Assembly: GCF_033097525.1 (NCBI RefSeq)
Contig: NZ_CP109907.1
Span: 4,650,001 to 4,714,000, forward strand
Source of the DNA: Sphingobacterium sp. UGAL515B_05
GTDB lineage: Bacteria > Bacteroidota > Bacteroidia > Sphingobacteriales > Sphingobacteriaceae
Reading direction: 5' to 3'
Length of the DNA: 64,000 bases
Shown here piece by piece: positions 1 through 8,435 of this stretch. The position numbers were made by a program, and so were the translations under genes. Positions within the stretch are counted from its first letter, which is position 1. Each line of letters begins with the position of its first letter. The notes under the pieces were generated by a model. The model was not told the origin of the DNA, searched no databases, and was given only the letters and a program-made list of their open reading frames with translations.

Positions 1-951
1 AATATTGTTAGCCGAGCGGCGTCGCAGCGGACGTTGTTAAACACCGAAGAATTATTGATAACAGACGGTGCTTTACAGGCATTGTATATTGCCTTAACAG
101 CTGTATGTAAATGCGGGGATGTGATTGCGGTAGAAAGCCCATGTGTATTTTCTGTATTGGAAGTCATTAGGGTGTTAAAATTGCGTGTTATCGAGATTCC
201 TGTCGGTACGAATGAGGGATTTGATATAGATATTTTTAGACAGGCATGTAAAGGAAATGCAGTAAAAGCAGTGGTTCTTACGCCCAACTTTCATAACCCA
301 ACAGGCATTTTACTTTCAAACGAACAGAAAATTACTTTATTGGCAATTGCTTATCAATATAATGTAGCTGTTATTGAGAATGATATCTATGGCGATCTGA
401 ACTTTCAGGGAAGTAGACCTTCGACAATAAAAGAATATGATGAAAGTGGCTTAGTGATGACATTTTCATCCTATTCAAAAACACTTGCACCTGGTATTCG
501 GCTGGGATGGCTAAGTACAGGAAAATTTCTAAAAGATGCTGAACGGATTAAGTTTGCATTAGGGAGCACAGTTTCACCATTAAATCAAGAAACTGTGAAC
601 CGTTTGATTGGCAGTAGTAGTTACGATCGGCATATTCGCTCCTTGAAGATGCAATTGGCAAAAAATGCGTATATGGCAATCAATCTTATTGCTTCCAGTT
701 TCCCTGAAAAAACTGAAGTTGTTACACCTCAAGGGGGATATAATCTCTGGGTGAAAATACCTGAAGGAATCAATATGCATGATTTCTACATACAGTGTGA
801 AAGAATAGGAGCAAGGTTTACTCCCGGATATACCTTTTCTTTTTCAAATAACTTTGGGCGTTATTTTAGATTGGTAATTGCCGATAAATTTACTGAAAAA
901 CGGATTGAGGCAATTCAGCAGGTAGGTCGATATGTATGTGAGGCCCCGTAA
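1..951 (+). CDS. MocR-type PLP-dependent regulator/aminotransferase, 3' part (partial)
   Basis: The reading frame is open from the first base, so the gene begins outside the window and only the aminotransferase-like half (about 316 residues) is present. It has the fold type I PLP-enzyme pattern: an NPTG-type segment (PNFHNPTGILL), an acidic END-YGDL segment, and the PLP-lysine motif SSYSKTLAPGIRLGW, which is the form typical of MocR/PdxR proteins. In that family an N-terminal GntR winged helix, missing here, binds DNA and the aminotransferase domain senses PLP or amino-compound ligands. A plain aminotransferase is the alternative. A GNAT gene follows on the same strand after 79 bases and may be a target or partner. 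Confidence 0.85.
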   Translation, partial: NIVSRAASQRTLLNTEELLITDGALQALYIALTAVCKCGDVIAVESPCVFSVLEVIRVLKLRVIEIPVGTNEGFDIDIFRQACKGNAVKAVVLTPNFHNPTGILLSNEQKITLLAIAYQYNVAVIENDIYGDLNFQGSRPSTIKEYDESGLVMTFSSYSKTLAPGIRLGWLSTGKFLKDAERIKFALGSTVSPLNQETVNRLIGSSSYDRHIRSLKMQLAKNAYMAINLIASSFPEKTEVVTPQGGYNLWVKIPEGINMHDFYIQCERIGARFTPGYTFSFSNNFGRYFRLVIADKFTEKRIEAIQQVGRYVCEAP

Positions 952-1030
952 TATCTGTATCGGTTGTAATTATGCGATGTGTATCGAAAATCCCAATTTA
1001 TAGCATTTACATTTGTGTATTTAAATGTAG

Positions 1031-1552
1031 ATGCAAATAATGAATATAATCACAAAATTTACAGTTGCTACAGAACAAGGCATTGAAGTGCTATCCATGC
1101 TTACCAAAGCATTGGCTGTAGAAAAATTCGCTCAGTTATTGAAACCGGCTGAATTAGATCGTTATATTGTTGAAAATTTTAACATCAATACCCTTGTGAA
1201 CGAAATAAACAGTATGTCAAATCAATGGTTGGTGACCTATGTTGACGATCAACCGATGGGGTATGCGAGAATAACGTCAAAAGGACAAAAGCCAGCAAAT
1301 CTAGGAGGTAAACGTGCCATACGAATTGCGGATTTTGGTGTTTGCCCACATGAAGTTCAACCACAAATAGAGGCATCATTAATGGATAAATGTCTTGCGG
1401 TGTGTAGTTCTTACGAAATCATTTGGATTAATGAACCTATAGGGAGTTCCTTTATTGAAATTTTTGAACAAAAAGGGTTCATAAAACAACAGGAGATTAG
1501 CCAATTTGAGGGAGTACCATTAGAATCAGCATTTTATCTTAAGGTCAACTAG
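1031..1552 (+). CDS. GNAT-family N-acetyltransferase
   Basis: A 173-residue protein with the layout of a GCN5-related acetyltransferase. The central strand segment WLVTYVDDQPMGYARITSK is the usual beta-4 region before the acetyl-CoA loop. A conserved-looking WINEPIGSSFIEIFEQKGF segment near the C-terminus matches the N-x-x-A-x-x-F/Y-x-x-x-GF pattern where the acyl acceptor is closed in. The acetyl-CoA pyrophosphate loop (Q/R-x-x-G-x-G/A) is poorly preserved (VCPHEVQPQIEASLM), so this is a divergent member and the substrate cannot be guessed. ATG at 1040 is an equally possible start. It lies downstream of the MocR-type gene in the same direction. Confidence 0.7.
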   Translation: MQIMNIITKFTVATEQGIEVLSMLTKALAVEKFAQLLKPAELDRYIVENFNINTLVNEINSMSNQWLVTYVDDQPMGYARITSKGQKPANLGGKRAIRIADFGVCPHEVQPQIEASLMDKCLAVCSSYEIIWINEPIGSSFIEIFEQKGFIKQQEISQFEGVPLESAFYLKVN

Positions 1553-1654
1553 AGGTGGTGTGGAAACTCAGATGTAATAAAAAAGCACACTGATTCCGGT
1601 CTTTTTTGTTTAAATAGGACTCTTACTATTGAAGGTTGTAATTTGAGTGATTGA

Positions 1655-1958
1655 GAAGAAGATCCTTATATAATTTTTAAAGTGTATAATAATGAGAAAA
1701 TCAATAGTTTTCCTGTGTTTAGATTGGGGACTGCCTATTCGATTATTAGGGACACCGATAATTGAAGAATTCTGGAAGTCAAATGTGGAGCCACTCATGA
1801 GTCCCAATTGGGATAAGATAACAGTTCGTATGCCCACAAAAGTTGAGTGAGTAAGAATAGAAGGAGTGGGGTGGGTATTGAAACTCAAAGATCAATACAC
1901 CATACAAAAAGATGAATTGTTGAATAATTATAAATTAATTAAAAAAGATTATATTTAA
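1655..1958 (+). pseudogene. decayed reading frame, unrecognised family
   Basis: Two overlapping frames look like remains of one short gene. Frame A runs from 1655 to a TGA at 1763 and reads as a plausible charged protein (begins EEDPYIIFKVYNNEK). Frame B starts with ATG 1692, reads to an in-frame TGA at about 1848, and continues to TAA 1956-1958, ending in LIKKDYI. A single frameshift near 1760 plus the internal stop would join them into about 100 residues. I recognise no family. The 3' end lies inside the left arm of the inverted repeat at 1946-1996. It may equally be non-coding sequence that happens to read openly. Confidence 0.3.
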
Positions 1959-1996
1959 TCTAAACTGTTATAAACAGTTTAGATTAAATATAATCT
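1946..1996. repeat. perfect 24-bp inverted repeat with 3-base loop
   Basis: Left arm 1946-1969 and right arm 1973-1996 are exact reverse complements, separated by ATA. The stem is AT-rich (only a few G/C pairs), so it is weaker than a usual intrinsic terminator, but it sits exactly between two convergent frames. Both frames finish inside an arm with the same codons, GAT TAT ATT TAA, so the repeat duplicates the last codons of one gene in inverted form. It may act as a bidirectional terminator. Confidence 0.85.
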
Positions 1997-2385
1997 AGCG
2001 AGTTTAATGCCCTAAATCTGCGCGGACTTAATCCGGTATGTTTTTTTATAAATCTTGTTAAGGAAGCTGATGAACTGAAACCATACCGAGAGGTTAATTC
2101 CTTAATCGGAATTTCGGTAGAAGCGAGCTTTTTTGCAATTTCACTTGCTACAATTTCTTTGACGATCATGGTAGGGGAAGCTTCGTTGCAGGTAACTGTC
2201 AATCGATGCAAGGCTATTCTGGATACGTTTAACTTTTTCAGGTAGAATTGAAGATTCCAATGATTCTGAGGATATTGGTGGATGAGGTTTTTAAATTCCA
2301 CTAGAATTGGGTGCTCAGCTAGCAAAGTTGGATTTTGATCCAATTGATTCAACGTTTCTTTTTGTTCTTCTATGTTGTTTTTCAT
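1984..2385 (-). CDS. AraC-family DNA-binding protein lacking a sensor domain
   Basis: A 133-residue protein made almost wholly of an AraC/XylS double helix-turn-helix. The first helix-turn-helix is at about residues 45-75 (FYLKKLNVSRIALHRLT) and the second at about 95-125, with the family signature RYGFSSSASLTRFIKKHTGLSPRRFR. The usual 150-200 residue N-terminal ligand-binding domain is absent; there is only a short polar tail. Such bare AraC domains, like MarA/SoxS, are controlled by their amount rather than by a ligand, but whether that holds here is inference. The stop codon is in the right arm of the palindrome at 1946-1996. Confidence 0.85.
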   Translation of the reverse strand: MKNNIEEQKETLNQLDQNPTLLAEHPILVEFKNLIHQYPQNHWNLQFYLKKLNVSRIALHRLTVTCNEASPTMIVKEIVASEIAKKLASTEIPIKELTSRYGFSSSASLTRFIKKHTGLSPRRFRALNSLDYI

Positions 2386-3208
2386 GTTTTAATGTAGTCG
2401 CTTTCAATTGCTGTCCTATCCGGTATCATAGTTTGGTTAGGTGTTTAGTCAATCATATTGAATATAATCAAAGTTAGCGCTTTGATTTCGTAATGTAGTT
2501 TTCGAAATTAATGATTCGCTTTTTAAAATTATAATTTTTTGTGATGGATAGAAGTAAAACTGACGCTCAACCGACTCATGTTGGGAAAACCTGAGAACGA
2601 ATAATAGATAGAAAACAGCCTACTCAAAATCTAGATTTACACTAAAATTCTGCGCGTTATTTTCTTTTGTTTTTTCGACTATTGTTTTTTGTTATATAGT
2701 GTCTTATAAATGTTATTTATATTAAATATTTAATTTATAAAAGGGGTTGTTATAACCTTAGGTTATAGTTGACTTCAGTTCAGTTTTGGTACTCAAAGAA
2801 AGTATAATCAGTTGCCAAGCAAAATAGATACAAGTTGATTTTAAAGAAGGAGGGAACTTAATAATTTCTGCATCGTAACATGCATTCCACAAAAAAGAGT
2901 AATTGTCTTGTTTTCGATAAGAAATACAATTTGATTAAATCAGGATGAATCTGTATACTTAGTTCGAATGACATCTAGCACCTATACGTGAGGATAAATA
3001 AAGCGCTTATTTGTTTTTTAAACTCACTTTCTTATAAGTAGGACATAGTTTAACTGGAAATAGCAAAAATAGGATATAAAACTACTGTAAGCTCTATTTT
3101 TGTTGCTAAAAAATTAATCGTTGTTTTACAATAAAAACATTGGAAATTATTATCTTTAGTATGGAAGTTAATTCCAATAACCACGTATTTATTTAATTAA
3201 TTGAGAAA
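2386..3208. other. long AT-rich intergenic region
   Basis: About 820 bases without a convincing gene. I find only very short frames (about 16 and 22 codons) with no support. Two symmetric elements are visible: TATAACC-tta-GGTTATA near 2751-2768, which could be an operator-like site, and CAAAAATAG (3064-3072) paired with CTATTTTTG (3094-3102) across a 21-base loop, just upstream of the YegP-like gene. The promoters of the divergent AraC and YegP-like genes must lie here. Confidence 0.6.
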
Positions 3209-3538
3209 ATGGGTAAATTTGAAGTAAAAACAACAAAAAATGGAGAATTCCAGTTCAATTTAAAGGCTGGAAACGGACAGGTAATTTTGAGCAGTGAAGG
3301 TTATACAACTAAAGCTAACTGTTTGAATGGCGTTGAATCTGTGAAAAAGAATGCTCAGGATGATAATAAATTTGACCGTAAAACGTCAACCAATGGTAAG
3401 CACTACTTCAATCTCAAGGCTACCAACGGCCAAATTATTGGAACTAGCGAGATGTATGAAAGTGCAAGTGGGATGGAGAATGGTATTGAGTCCGTTAAAA
3501 AGAACGCACCCGATGCTCCAGTTGAGGAAATTGCTTAA
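3209..3538 (+). CDS. YegP-family (DUF1508) protein
   Basis: A 109-residue protein built of two tandem DUF1508 repeats of about 50 residues. The first reads FEVKTTKNGEFQFNLKAGNG and ends NGVESVKKNA; the second reads FDRKTSTNGKHYFNLKATNG and ends NGIESVKKNA. This matches the whole length of E. coli YegP and relatives. The family is small, soluble and of unproven function; it is often noted as stress-associated. The gene stands alone, with a strong hairpin terminator 70 bases downstream, so it is probably monocistronic. Confidence 0.92.
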   Translation: MGKFEVKTTKNGEFQFNLKAGNGQVILSSEGYTTKANCLNGVESVKKNAQDDNKFDRKTSTNGKHYFNLKATNGQIIGTSEMYESASGMENGIESVKKNAPDAPVEEIA

Positions 3539-3606
3539 CCTTACTCTGAAATTACAGATTGCTAAATATGAGTAATCTGCTGAAGTGTAGGATAGGATTT
3601 GATAGT

Positions 3607-3636
3607 AAAAGAGCCGCGTTTTTATTCGGCTCTTTT
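3607..3636. terminator. bidirectional intrinsic terminator
   Basis: AAAAGAGCCG (3607-3616) pairs perfectly with CGGCTCTTTT (3627-3636) across a 10-base loop. It lies between the YegP-like gene (+) and the histidine kinase (-) and has a run of T in both directions. Confidence 0.85.
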
Positions 3637-3640
3637 CGAA

Positions 3641-5761
3641 CTATTGTTTTACTGTTGGAACCGGAATAGAAAACCAAAAACTGCTTCCCTGACCTAAAGT
3701 ACTATCAACTCCAATTTGACCGTTGTGTTTTTTTATGATTTCAGAAGAGATATAGAGACCTAGTCCAAGACCTGAATAAGATTTGCCTTCATGATTGGCC
3801 CTATAATATCTATCGAAAATAAAAGGTTGTACTTCTGGATTTATACCTTCGCCTTTATCTGTGACAGTTATTTTTACATGATCCTGCTGTTGTTCAACAA
3901 CAATATTGATTTCTTTCGATTCCGGAGCATACTTAACGGCATTATTCACAAAATTGACAAGAACTTGTTCTAACCGTTGTTCGTCGGCAAAGAGATCGGC
4001 ATCAAGATCACCAGTCATGTTAACCTGATGGTTACCCTGCGATATAATGTTGTGACAGCTGGACGTAAGTATCTTTGATGCTTTGAAGCTTGTCTTTTCT
4101 AAATGTAGCTGGCCTTCACTGATTCGATGCATGTTAAGCAGATCATCAACAAGTGTAACAATTTTTTTGATATTGACCGCGGACTGATCAATAAGTCTCG
4201 AAATGATGTCGCTTCCTGTTTTGTCTTTGAATCGCTCCAGCAATTGAATGGTACCTTTTAGACCGGTAACCGGTGTTTTTAGTTCATGACTGGCAATACC
4301 CAAGAAGTCATCTTTTTGAGATTCGTAGTTCTTTCGTTTTGTAATATCTGCTACCACGCCGATGAGGTGGGTGGCATTACCTTCCGCGTCGTATTTCGGC
4401 AGACCCGAGGCATTGATCCAATGTAATGATCCATCTGGCCAACAGATAAGATATTCAGCATGATAAGTAGTCTTGTTTTGAATTGCCTCCTGAACTTTTC
4501 TGTAGACCATTTCGCGATGTTCAGGGACGATGCTTTGCATAAGGTCTTCGTAGTCAAATCGGTCTTTTTTACTGAGTCCGAAATTTAGTTTACAAGTTTC
4601 AGAACAGTCCATTTTCCCGGTTCTGATATCGCGATTGTAAGAACCCAGTTCACCAGCCTTTAATGCGATTTCCAACTGGTTATTGAGCGCTTCGAGATGC
4701 TCGTTTCTTTTGATACGCTCGGTAACTTCGTTGGCAATGACAATAATAGACTCTACTTCACCTTCATCATTTCTCAAAGGTTCATAGGTAAAATCGAAAT
4801 AATGATCGCCTAAAATACCTTTGGATTCAAGCCTAGCGTGCACGGTGTCTCCAATATAGTTTTCGCCTGTTGTAAAGACATTATCCAATATCCCGAGATA
4901 GGGCTGCCCTTGGAGTTCGGGGAGTGCTTGCGCCAGCGACTTGCCGATGATAGTTTCGGTCTTTCGCCAAAGCTTGAGCATCATATCGTTTGCTACTTCT
5001 ATGAATAAATTACGGCCAGTTAAAATCGCAAACGCTATTGGAGCCTTATCGATAAAAGACCTAAACCGACGTTCGCTCTTTTTTAGATTTTTATTTAGTA
5101 AGACTGTCAAATCATATGATTTGTTTAATTGGCTATTGGTACGATAAAGTTCGTCATTGGCAAGTTCCATCTCGTCATTAAGTTCGAGTAGGCGTTGTTG
5201 CATCGTTGCCATTGTAATATTCAGCCCTTCAAGCTCATCAATTTTATCTATTGAGGAACTCCGAAGTTCAATTTGATCCATAGCCGTTTGTGCGAGCCCT
5301 TCCAGTATCTTCCGGTCAATGTTGGTGAAAGTGCGCGGATGCTTATCGATAATACATAGCGATCCGATCATGAAGCCGTCGTGCGTAGTAAGGGGCGCGC
5401 CTGCGTAAAATTGTAAGCCGAAATCACCGATAACATTTGGGTTGGCGAGTAATATCTCTTCCCGAAGTGCATCTTCAAACACAGTTACTTTCTCGTCTAA
5501 AATAGCAAGGCTACATAGGCTTTTGCCTCGATTCATTTCTTTTGTGGCACCCATACCAATATTTGCCTTGAAATAAACAGATTCAGCATCAACTAACGAT
5601 AGTAACGCAATAGGAGCATTGAATATTTGCGTGGCTAATTTAGCTATCCCATCGAAGCTTGCTTCTGAAGGGGTACCAGTAATTTTATAGCGTCTGAGCG
5701 CATTTAGTCGGTCATGTTCATTTTCAGGTAAAATATCGATTCCAAACGTATTCTCAATCAT
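3641..5761 (-). CDS. GAF-PAS-PAS sensor histidine kinase
   Basis: A 706-residue cytoplasmic kinase with no membrane segment. Domains in order: GAF (about 20-165), coiled coil (about 170-230), PAS (about 232-350), second PAS with its PAC tail (about 365-478), HisKA with the phospho-acceptor His492 in FLGIASHELKTPVTG, and a HATPase_c domain with N box (VNFVNNAVKYAP), G1 (DKGEGI) and G2 (GLGLGLYI). It should autophosphorylate and pass phosphate to a response regulator that is not encoded nearby. No receiver domain is fused. The GAF and PAS domains suggest sensing of a small intracellular ligand or redox state, but no cofactor-binding residue can be assigned. Confidence 0.93.
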   Translation of the reverse strand: MIENTFGIDILPENEHDRLNALRRYKITGTPSEASFDGIAKLATQIFNAPIALLSLVDAESVYFKANIGMGATKEMNRGKSLCSLAILDEKVTVFEDALREEILLANPNVIGDFGLQFYAGAPLTTHDGFMIGSLCIIDKHPRTFTNIDRKILEGLAQTAMDQIELRSSSIDKIDELEGLNITMATMQQRLLELNDEMELANDELYRTNSQLNKSYDLTVLLNKNLKKSERRFRSFIDKAPIAFAILTGRNLFIEVANDMMLKLWRKTETIIGKSLAQALPELQGQPYLGILDNVFTTGENYIGDTVHARLESKGILGDHYFDFTYEPLRNDEGEVESIIVIANEVTERIKRNEHLEALNNQLEIALKAGELGSYNRDIRTGKMDCSETCKLNFGLSKKDRFDYEDLMQSIVPEHREMVYRKVQEAIQNKTTYHAEYLICWPDGSLHWINASGLPKYDAEGNATHLIGVVADITKRKNYESQKDDFLGIASHELKTPVTGLKGTIQLLERFKDKTGSDIISRLIDQSAVNIKKIVTLVDDLLNMHRISEGQLHLEKTSFKASKILTSSCHNIISQGNHQVNMTGDLDADLFADEQRLEQVLVNFVNNAVKYAPESKEINIVVEQQQDHVKITVTDKGEGINPEVQPFIFDRYYRANHEGKSYSGLGLGLYISSEIIKKHNGQIGVDSTLGQGSSFWFSIPVPTVKQ

Positions 5762-5930
5762 ATCTGGACAGTATAAATTCTTTTTATAAAGATAAAGTAT
5801 TAATTACAAAAGCGGCGACGCAAAATTTTTTCTATTTTACGCTTCAAATAATATCGACGTTCATTTTGCCGTTCAAGCTCAACTGAGATAGATTTTTTAC
5901 TATTTTTATACCGAATCTATATTATTGAAT

Positions 5931-6965
5931 ATGAAAAAACTTTTTATCCTGCTACTGATGACTATTTTTTGCGAAAGCTTGTTTGCTAAACGGACAAATG
6001 AACTTAAAATCTTACAGATCAATATCTGGCAGGAAGGTACAGTAGTTCCTAAAGGTTTTACAGCTATTGCTGAAGAGATTATCGCAAAACAGGCCGATGT
6101 GGTCTTATTTAGTGAAGTTCGAAATTATAAGAATACAGATTTTATACAGCGTATATTGGTCGAACTACGTAGGAAAGGAGCAAAGTTTTTTGGAGAGTCA
6201 AATGATGAGAAGTTGGATGTAGGCTTTATTTCGAAATATCCTATAAAAGAGCAACACGCACTCTACGAAAGAAACAGTGATATGGGAGGTGTACTTAAGA
6301 GTAAGATAGAAGTCGGAAAGCGCCATTTTGTATTTTACGCTTTGCATCTCGATTATACGAATTATGCTTGCTATCTGCCGCGGGGCTATGATGGCGTAAC
6401 CTGGGAGAAATTGGAGAGTCCGATTACAGATGTATTAGCGATAACTACTGCAAATCGGAAAAGCAAACGCGACGAAGCGATTCGCGATGTTATCAAAGAT
6501 GTAGAAAAGGAAGACCAATTACAATCTTTCGTTATCGCTGGAGATTTCAATGAACCTTCGCATCTGGATTGGACTGATGAAACAAAAGATCTTTTTGATC
6601 ATAGGGGCGCCGTGGTCCCTTGGGATTGTTCAGTGCTTCTACAGCGAGCCGGATTCATGGACAGTTTTCGTCAAAAGTATCCAAATCCGGTCAGTCATCC
6701 AGGTTTTACGTATCCTACATACAACAAAGATGTGCCTCTTAGTAAATTAGCGTGGGCACCAACTGCCGATGATCGGGATCGGATAGACTACATATATTTT
6801 CGCAGTAAATTACCTTTGGTAGTTTCTGAAATACAGATTGTGGGACCGGTGGAAACTATAAAATATGGACAAAAAGAAGAAAGAGATAGCGAGGATCATT
6901 TTTTGCTGCCCAAAGGTATTTGGCCGACAGATCATAAGGCTTTGCTTCTTTCCTTTAAATTCTGA
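5931..6965 (+). CDS. secreted endonuclease/exonuclease/phosphatase-fold hydrolase
   Basis: A 344-residue protein with an N-terminal signal peptide (MKKLFILLLMTIFCESLFA) and an EEP (DNase I-like) domain. Motifs of the fold are visible: LQINIWQ near the start, the metal-binding glutamate in LFSEVRN, the histidine in ALHLDYTN, GDFNEPSH, and the C-terminal STDH-type segment PTDHKALL, with DRIDYIYF before it. Substrates in the family range from nucleic acids to phospholipids and inositol phosphates, so the specificity is open. A TTG two codons upstream (5925) is possible, but ATG 5931 starts the signal peptide cleanly. It is flanked by histidine-kinase genes on the opposite strand. Confidence 0.88.
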   Translation: MKKLFILLLMTIFCESLFAKRTNELKILQINIWQEGTVVPKGFTAIAEEIIAKQADVVLFSEVRNYKNTDFIQRILVELRRKGAKFFGESNDEKLDVGFISKYPIKEQHALYERNSDMGGVLKSKIEVGKRHFVFYALHLDYTNYACYLPRGYDGVTWEKLESPITDVLAITTANRKSKRDEAIRDVIKDVEKEDQLQSFVIAGDFNEPSHLDWTDETKDLFDHRGAVVPWDCSVLLQRAGFMDSFRQKYPNPVSHPGFTYPTYNKDVPLSKLAWAPTADDRDRIDYIYFRSKLPLVVSEIQIVGPVETIKYGQKEERDSEDHFLLPKGIWPTDHKALLLSFKF

Positions 6966-6979
6966 CCCCATGTTTTGTC

Positions 6980-8293
6980 CTAACAGCAAGAGGGAACTTT
7001 TTCCTTGTGTTGGGAGAGTTGGTCAGCACAGGAAGGTAGCCCCACAGTAAAAATTGATCCTTTATTGGGCGTGCTTTGGATGTTTACAATGCCTTTGTTT
7101 CGTTCAATGAGATCTTTACATAGAACTAAGCCTACACCCGATCCTGGCTCTTCTTCTGTACCAAATGACTTTTGTTGAATTTCATTGAATAGAGCGGCAG
7201 ACTTCGAAGGGTTAATACCAATTCCTTCATCTTGAATATGAATATGCGTATATAGCTCATCCATACTTGAATAGATATTGATATTTCCATTAACATAACT
7301 GAATTTGATCGCATTGCTGATCAAGTTGCGTAAAATGATTATGGTATGGTCTCTATTGGCAATTAATTGAGTGTTATCAGGTATATCTATATTGATTTTT
7401 AGCTGTTTAGATAGCGTGTTGTCTTTAAAGCCTTTAATTATTTGTTGAATCATGGGTTTGATCAATAAAGTTGAGGCATTTGTATCCATTCCCTGCATAT
7501 TGCTGCTACCCCATTGCAAAAGGTCATCCAATGCCTGATTCTGCTGAGTAATCTGTTGATAGATTTGTTGAATGTATTCCTGTGAAGTAGTATTATTGAG
7601 CATTTGGTTACGAAACATAAATACCAAAGCCTCCAGGTTGGCAAATGGGCTTTTGATGTCGTGAGCTATAATTGAGAATATTTTTTCTTTGTCGCGATTC
7701 ATGGATTCCAAGTTATGGCGCTGATGCTCGATCTTCTTCATATTCTTGTAGATGATGTCCAAGAAAAAATTTACAGCAACAACCATAAAAATAAGTGCAT
7801 TGATAATGTTGAAAACAGATCGAGATCGCGGGACCTGTTGGCTCTGAGGAAGTATATCTGGAAGTAAATATAGTAGTGAAATTAGGAAAGCCACTATAAT
7901 ACAAAGTATAATATGGACCCGTCGGTTGTCATACATCAACATCGAAACGATAAGTGTACATAATAAAAAGTATTCACCACCATTTTTATAGAGTAAAGCT
8001 CCGGCGAAGAAAAATACAGAATTGCTTGTCAATAATGTTGCCTTTGCACTGTTATACTTTCCATTATATTGAAGAAAAAGTACGGTAATCGCACATATTG
8101 AATTGGAGAAATTAATCGCTGATAAAATATAACGGTGGTCAATAAGATTGAGAATTGAAAAGAAAATTGTGGGAAACAAACATAATAATGCAATCAGGTT
8201 TATCATATACACGCGCTTGAAATCGATGTACGACATGTCGGTATGCGCACCAATATGGGAAAAATAAATCCAATATTTACGGAATTGATTCAT
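6980..8293 (-). CDS. membrane-bound sensor histidine kinase
   Basis: A 437-residue kinase. The N-terminal half holds about six hydrophobic segments (about residues 30-50, 55-75, 85-103, 107-120, 126-147 and 162-182), forming a multi-pass sensor rather than a periplasmic loop. A HisKA domain follows with His211 in SIIAHDIKSPFANL, then HATPase_c with N box (LRNLISNAIKFSY), G1 (DEGIGI) and G2 (GSGVGLVLCK). No PAS or receiver domain is seen. There is no response regulator beside it. The convergent hydrolase gene ends 14 bases from its stop, with no clear terminator between them. Confidence 0.92.
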   Translation of the reverse strand: MNQFRKYWIYFSHIGAHTDMSYIDFKRVYMINLIALLCLFPTIFFSILNLIDHRYILSAINFSNSICAITVLFLQYNGKYNSAKATLLTSNSVFFFAGALLYKNGGEYFLLCTLIVSMLMYDNRRVHIILCIIVAFLISLLYLLPDILPQSQQVPRSRSVFNIINALIFMVVAVNFFLDIIYKNMKKIEHQRHNLESMNRDKEKIFSIIAHDIKSPFANLEALVFMFRNQMLNNTTSQEYIQQIYQQITQQNQALDDLLQWGSSNMQGMDTNASTLLIKPMIQQIIKGFKDNTLSKQLKINIDIPDNTQLIANRDHTIIILRNLISNAIKFSYVNGNINIYSSMDELYTHIHIQDEGIGINPSKSAALFNEIQQKSFGTEEEPGSGVGLVLCKDLIERNKGIVNIQSTPNKGSIFTVGLPSCADQLSQHKEKVPSCC

Positions 8294-8435
8294 AACGACA
8301 GATCTGATTTGCTAATAGTGTCTGAATATTCAAAATTAGCCATAAATCGGGAGTCCAACAATCATTTTTCAAGAATTGAATATCTTGTGAAAACGAGGAA
8401 ATGGAAAGAATAACAATTGCGTTAGGGCAGCTGTA

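Noticed and set aside
1946..1996. Terminal repeat of an insertion sequence
   Set aside because: The arms are only three bases apart, and no transposase or second copy is seen.
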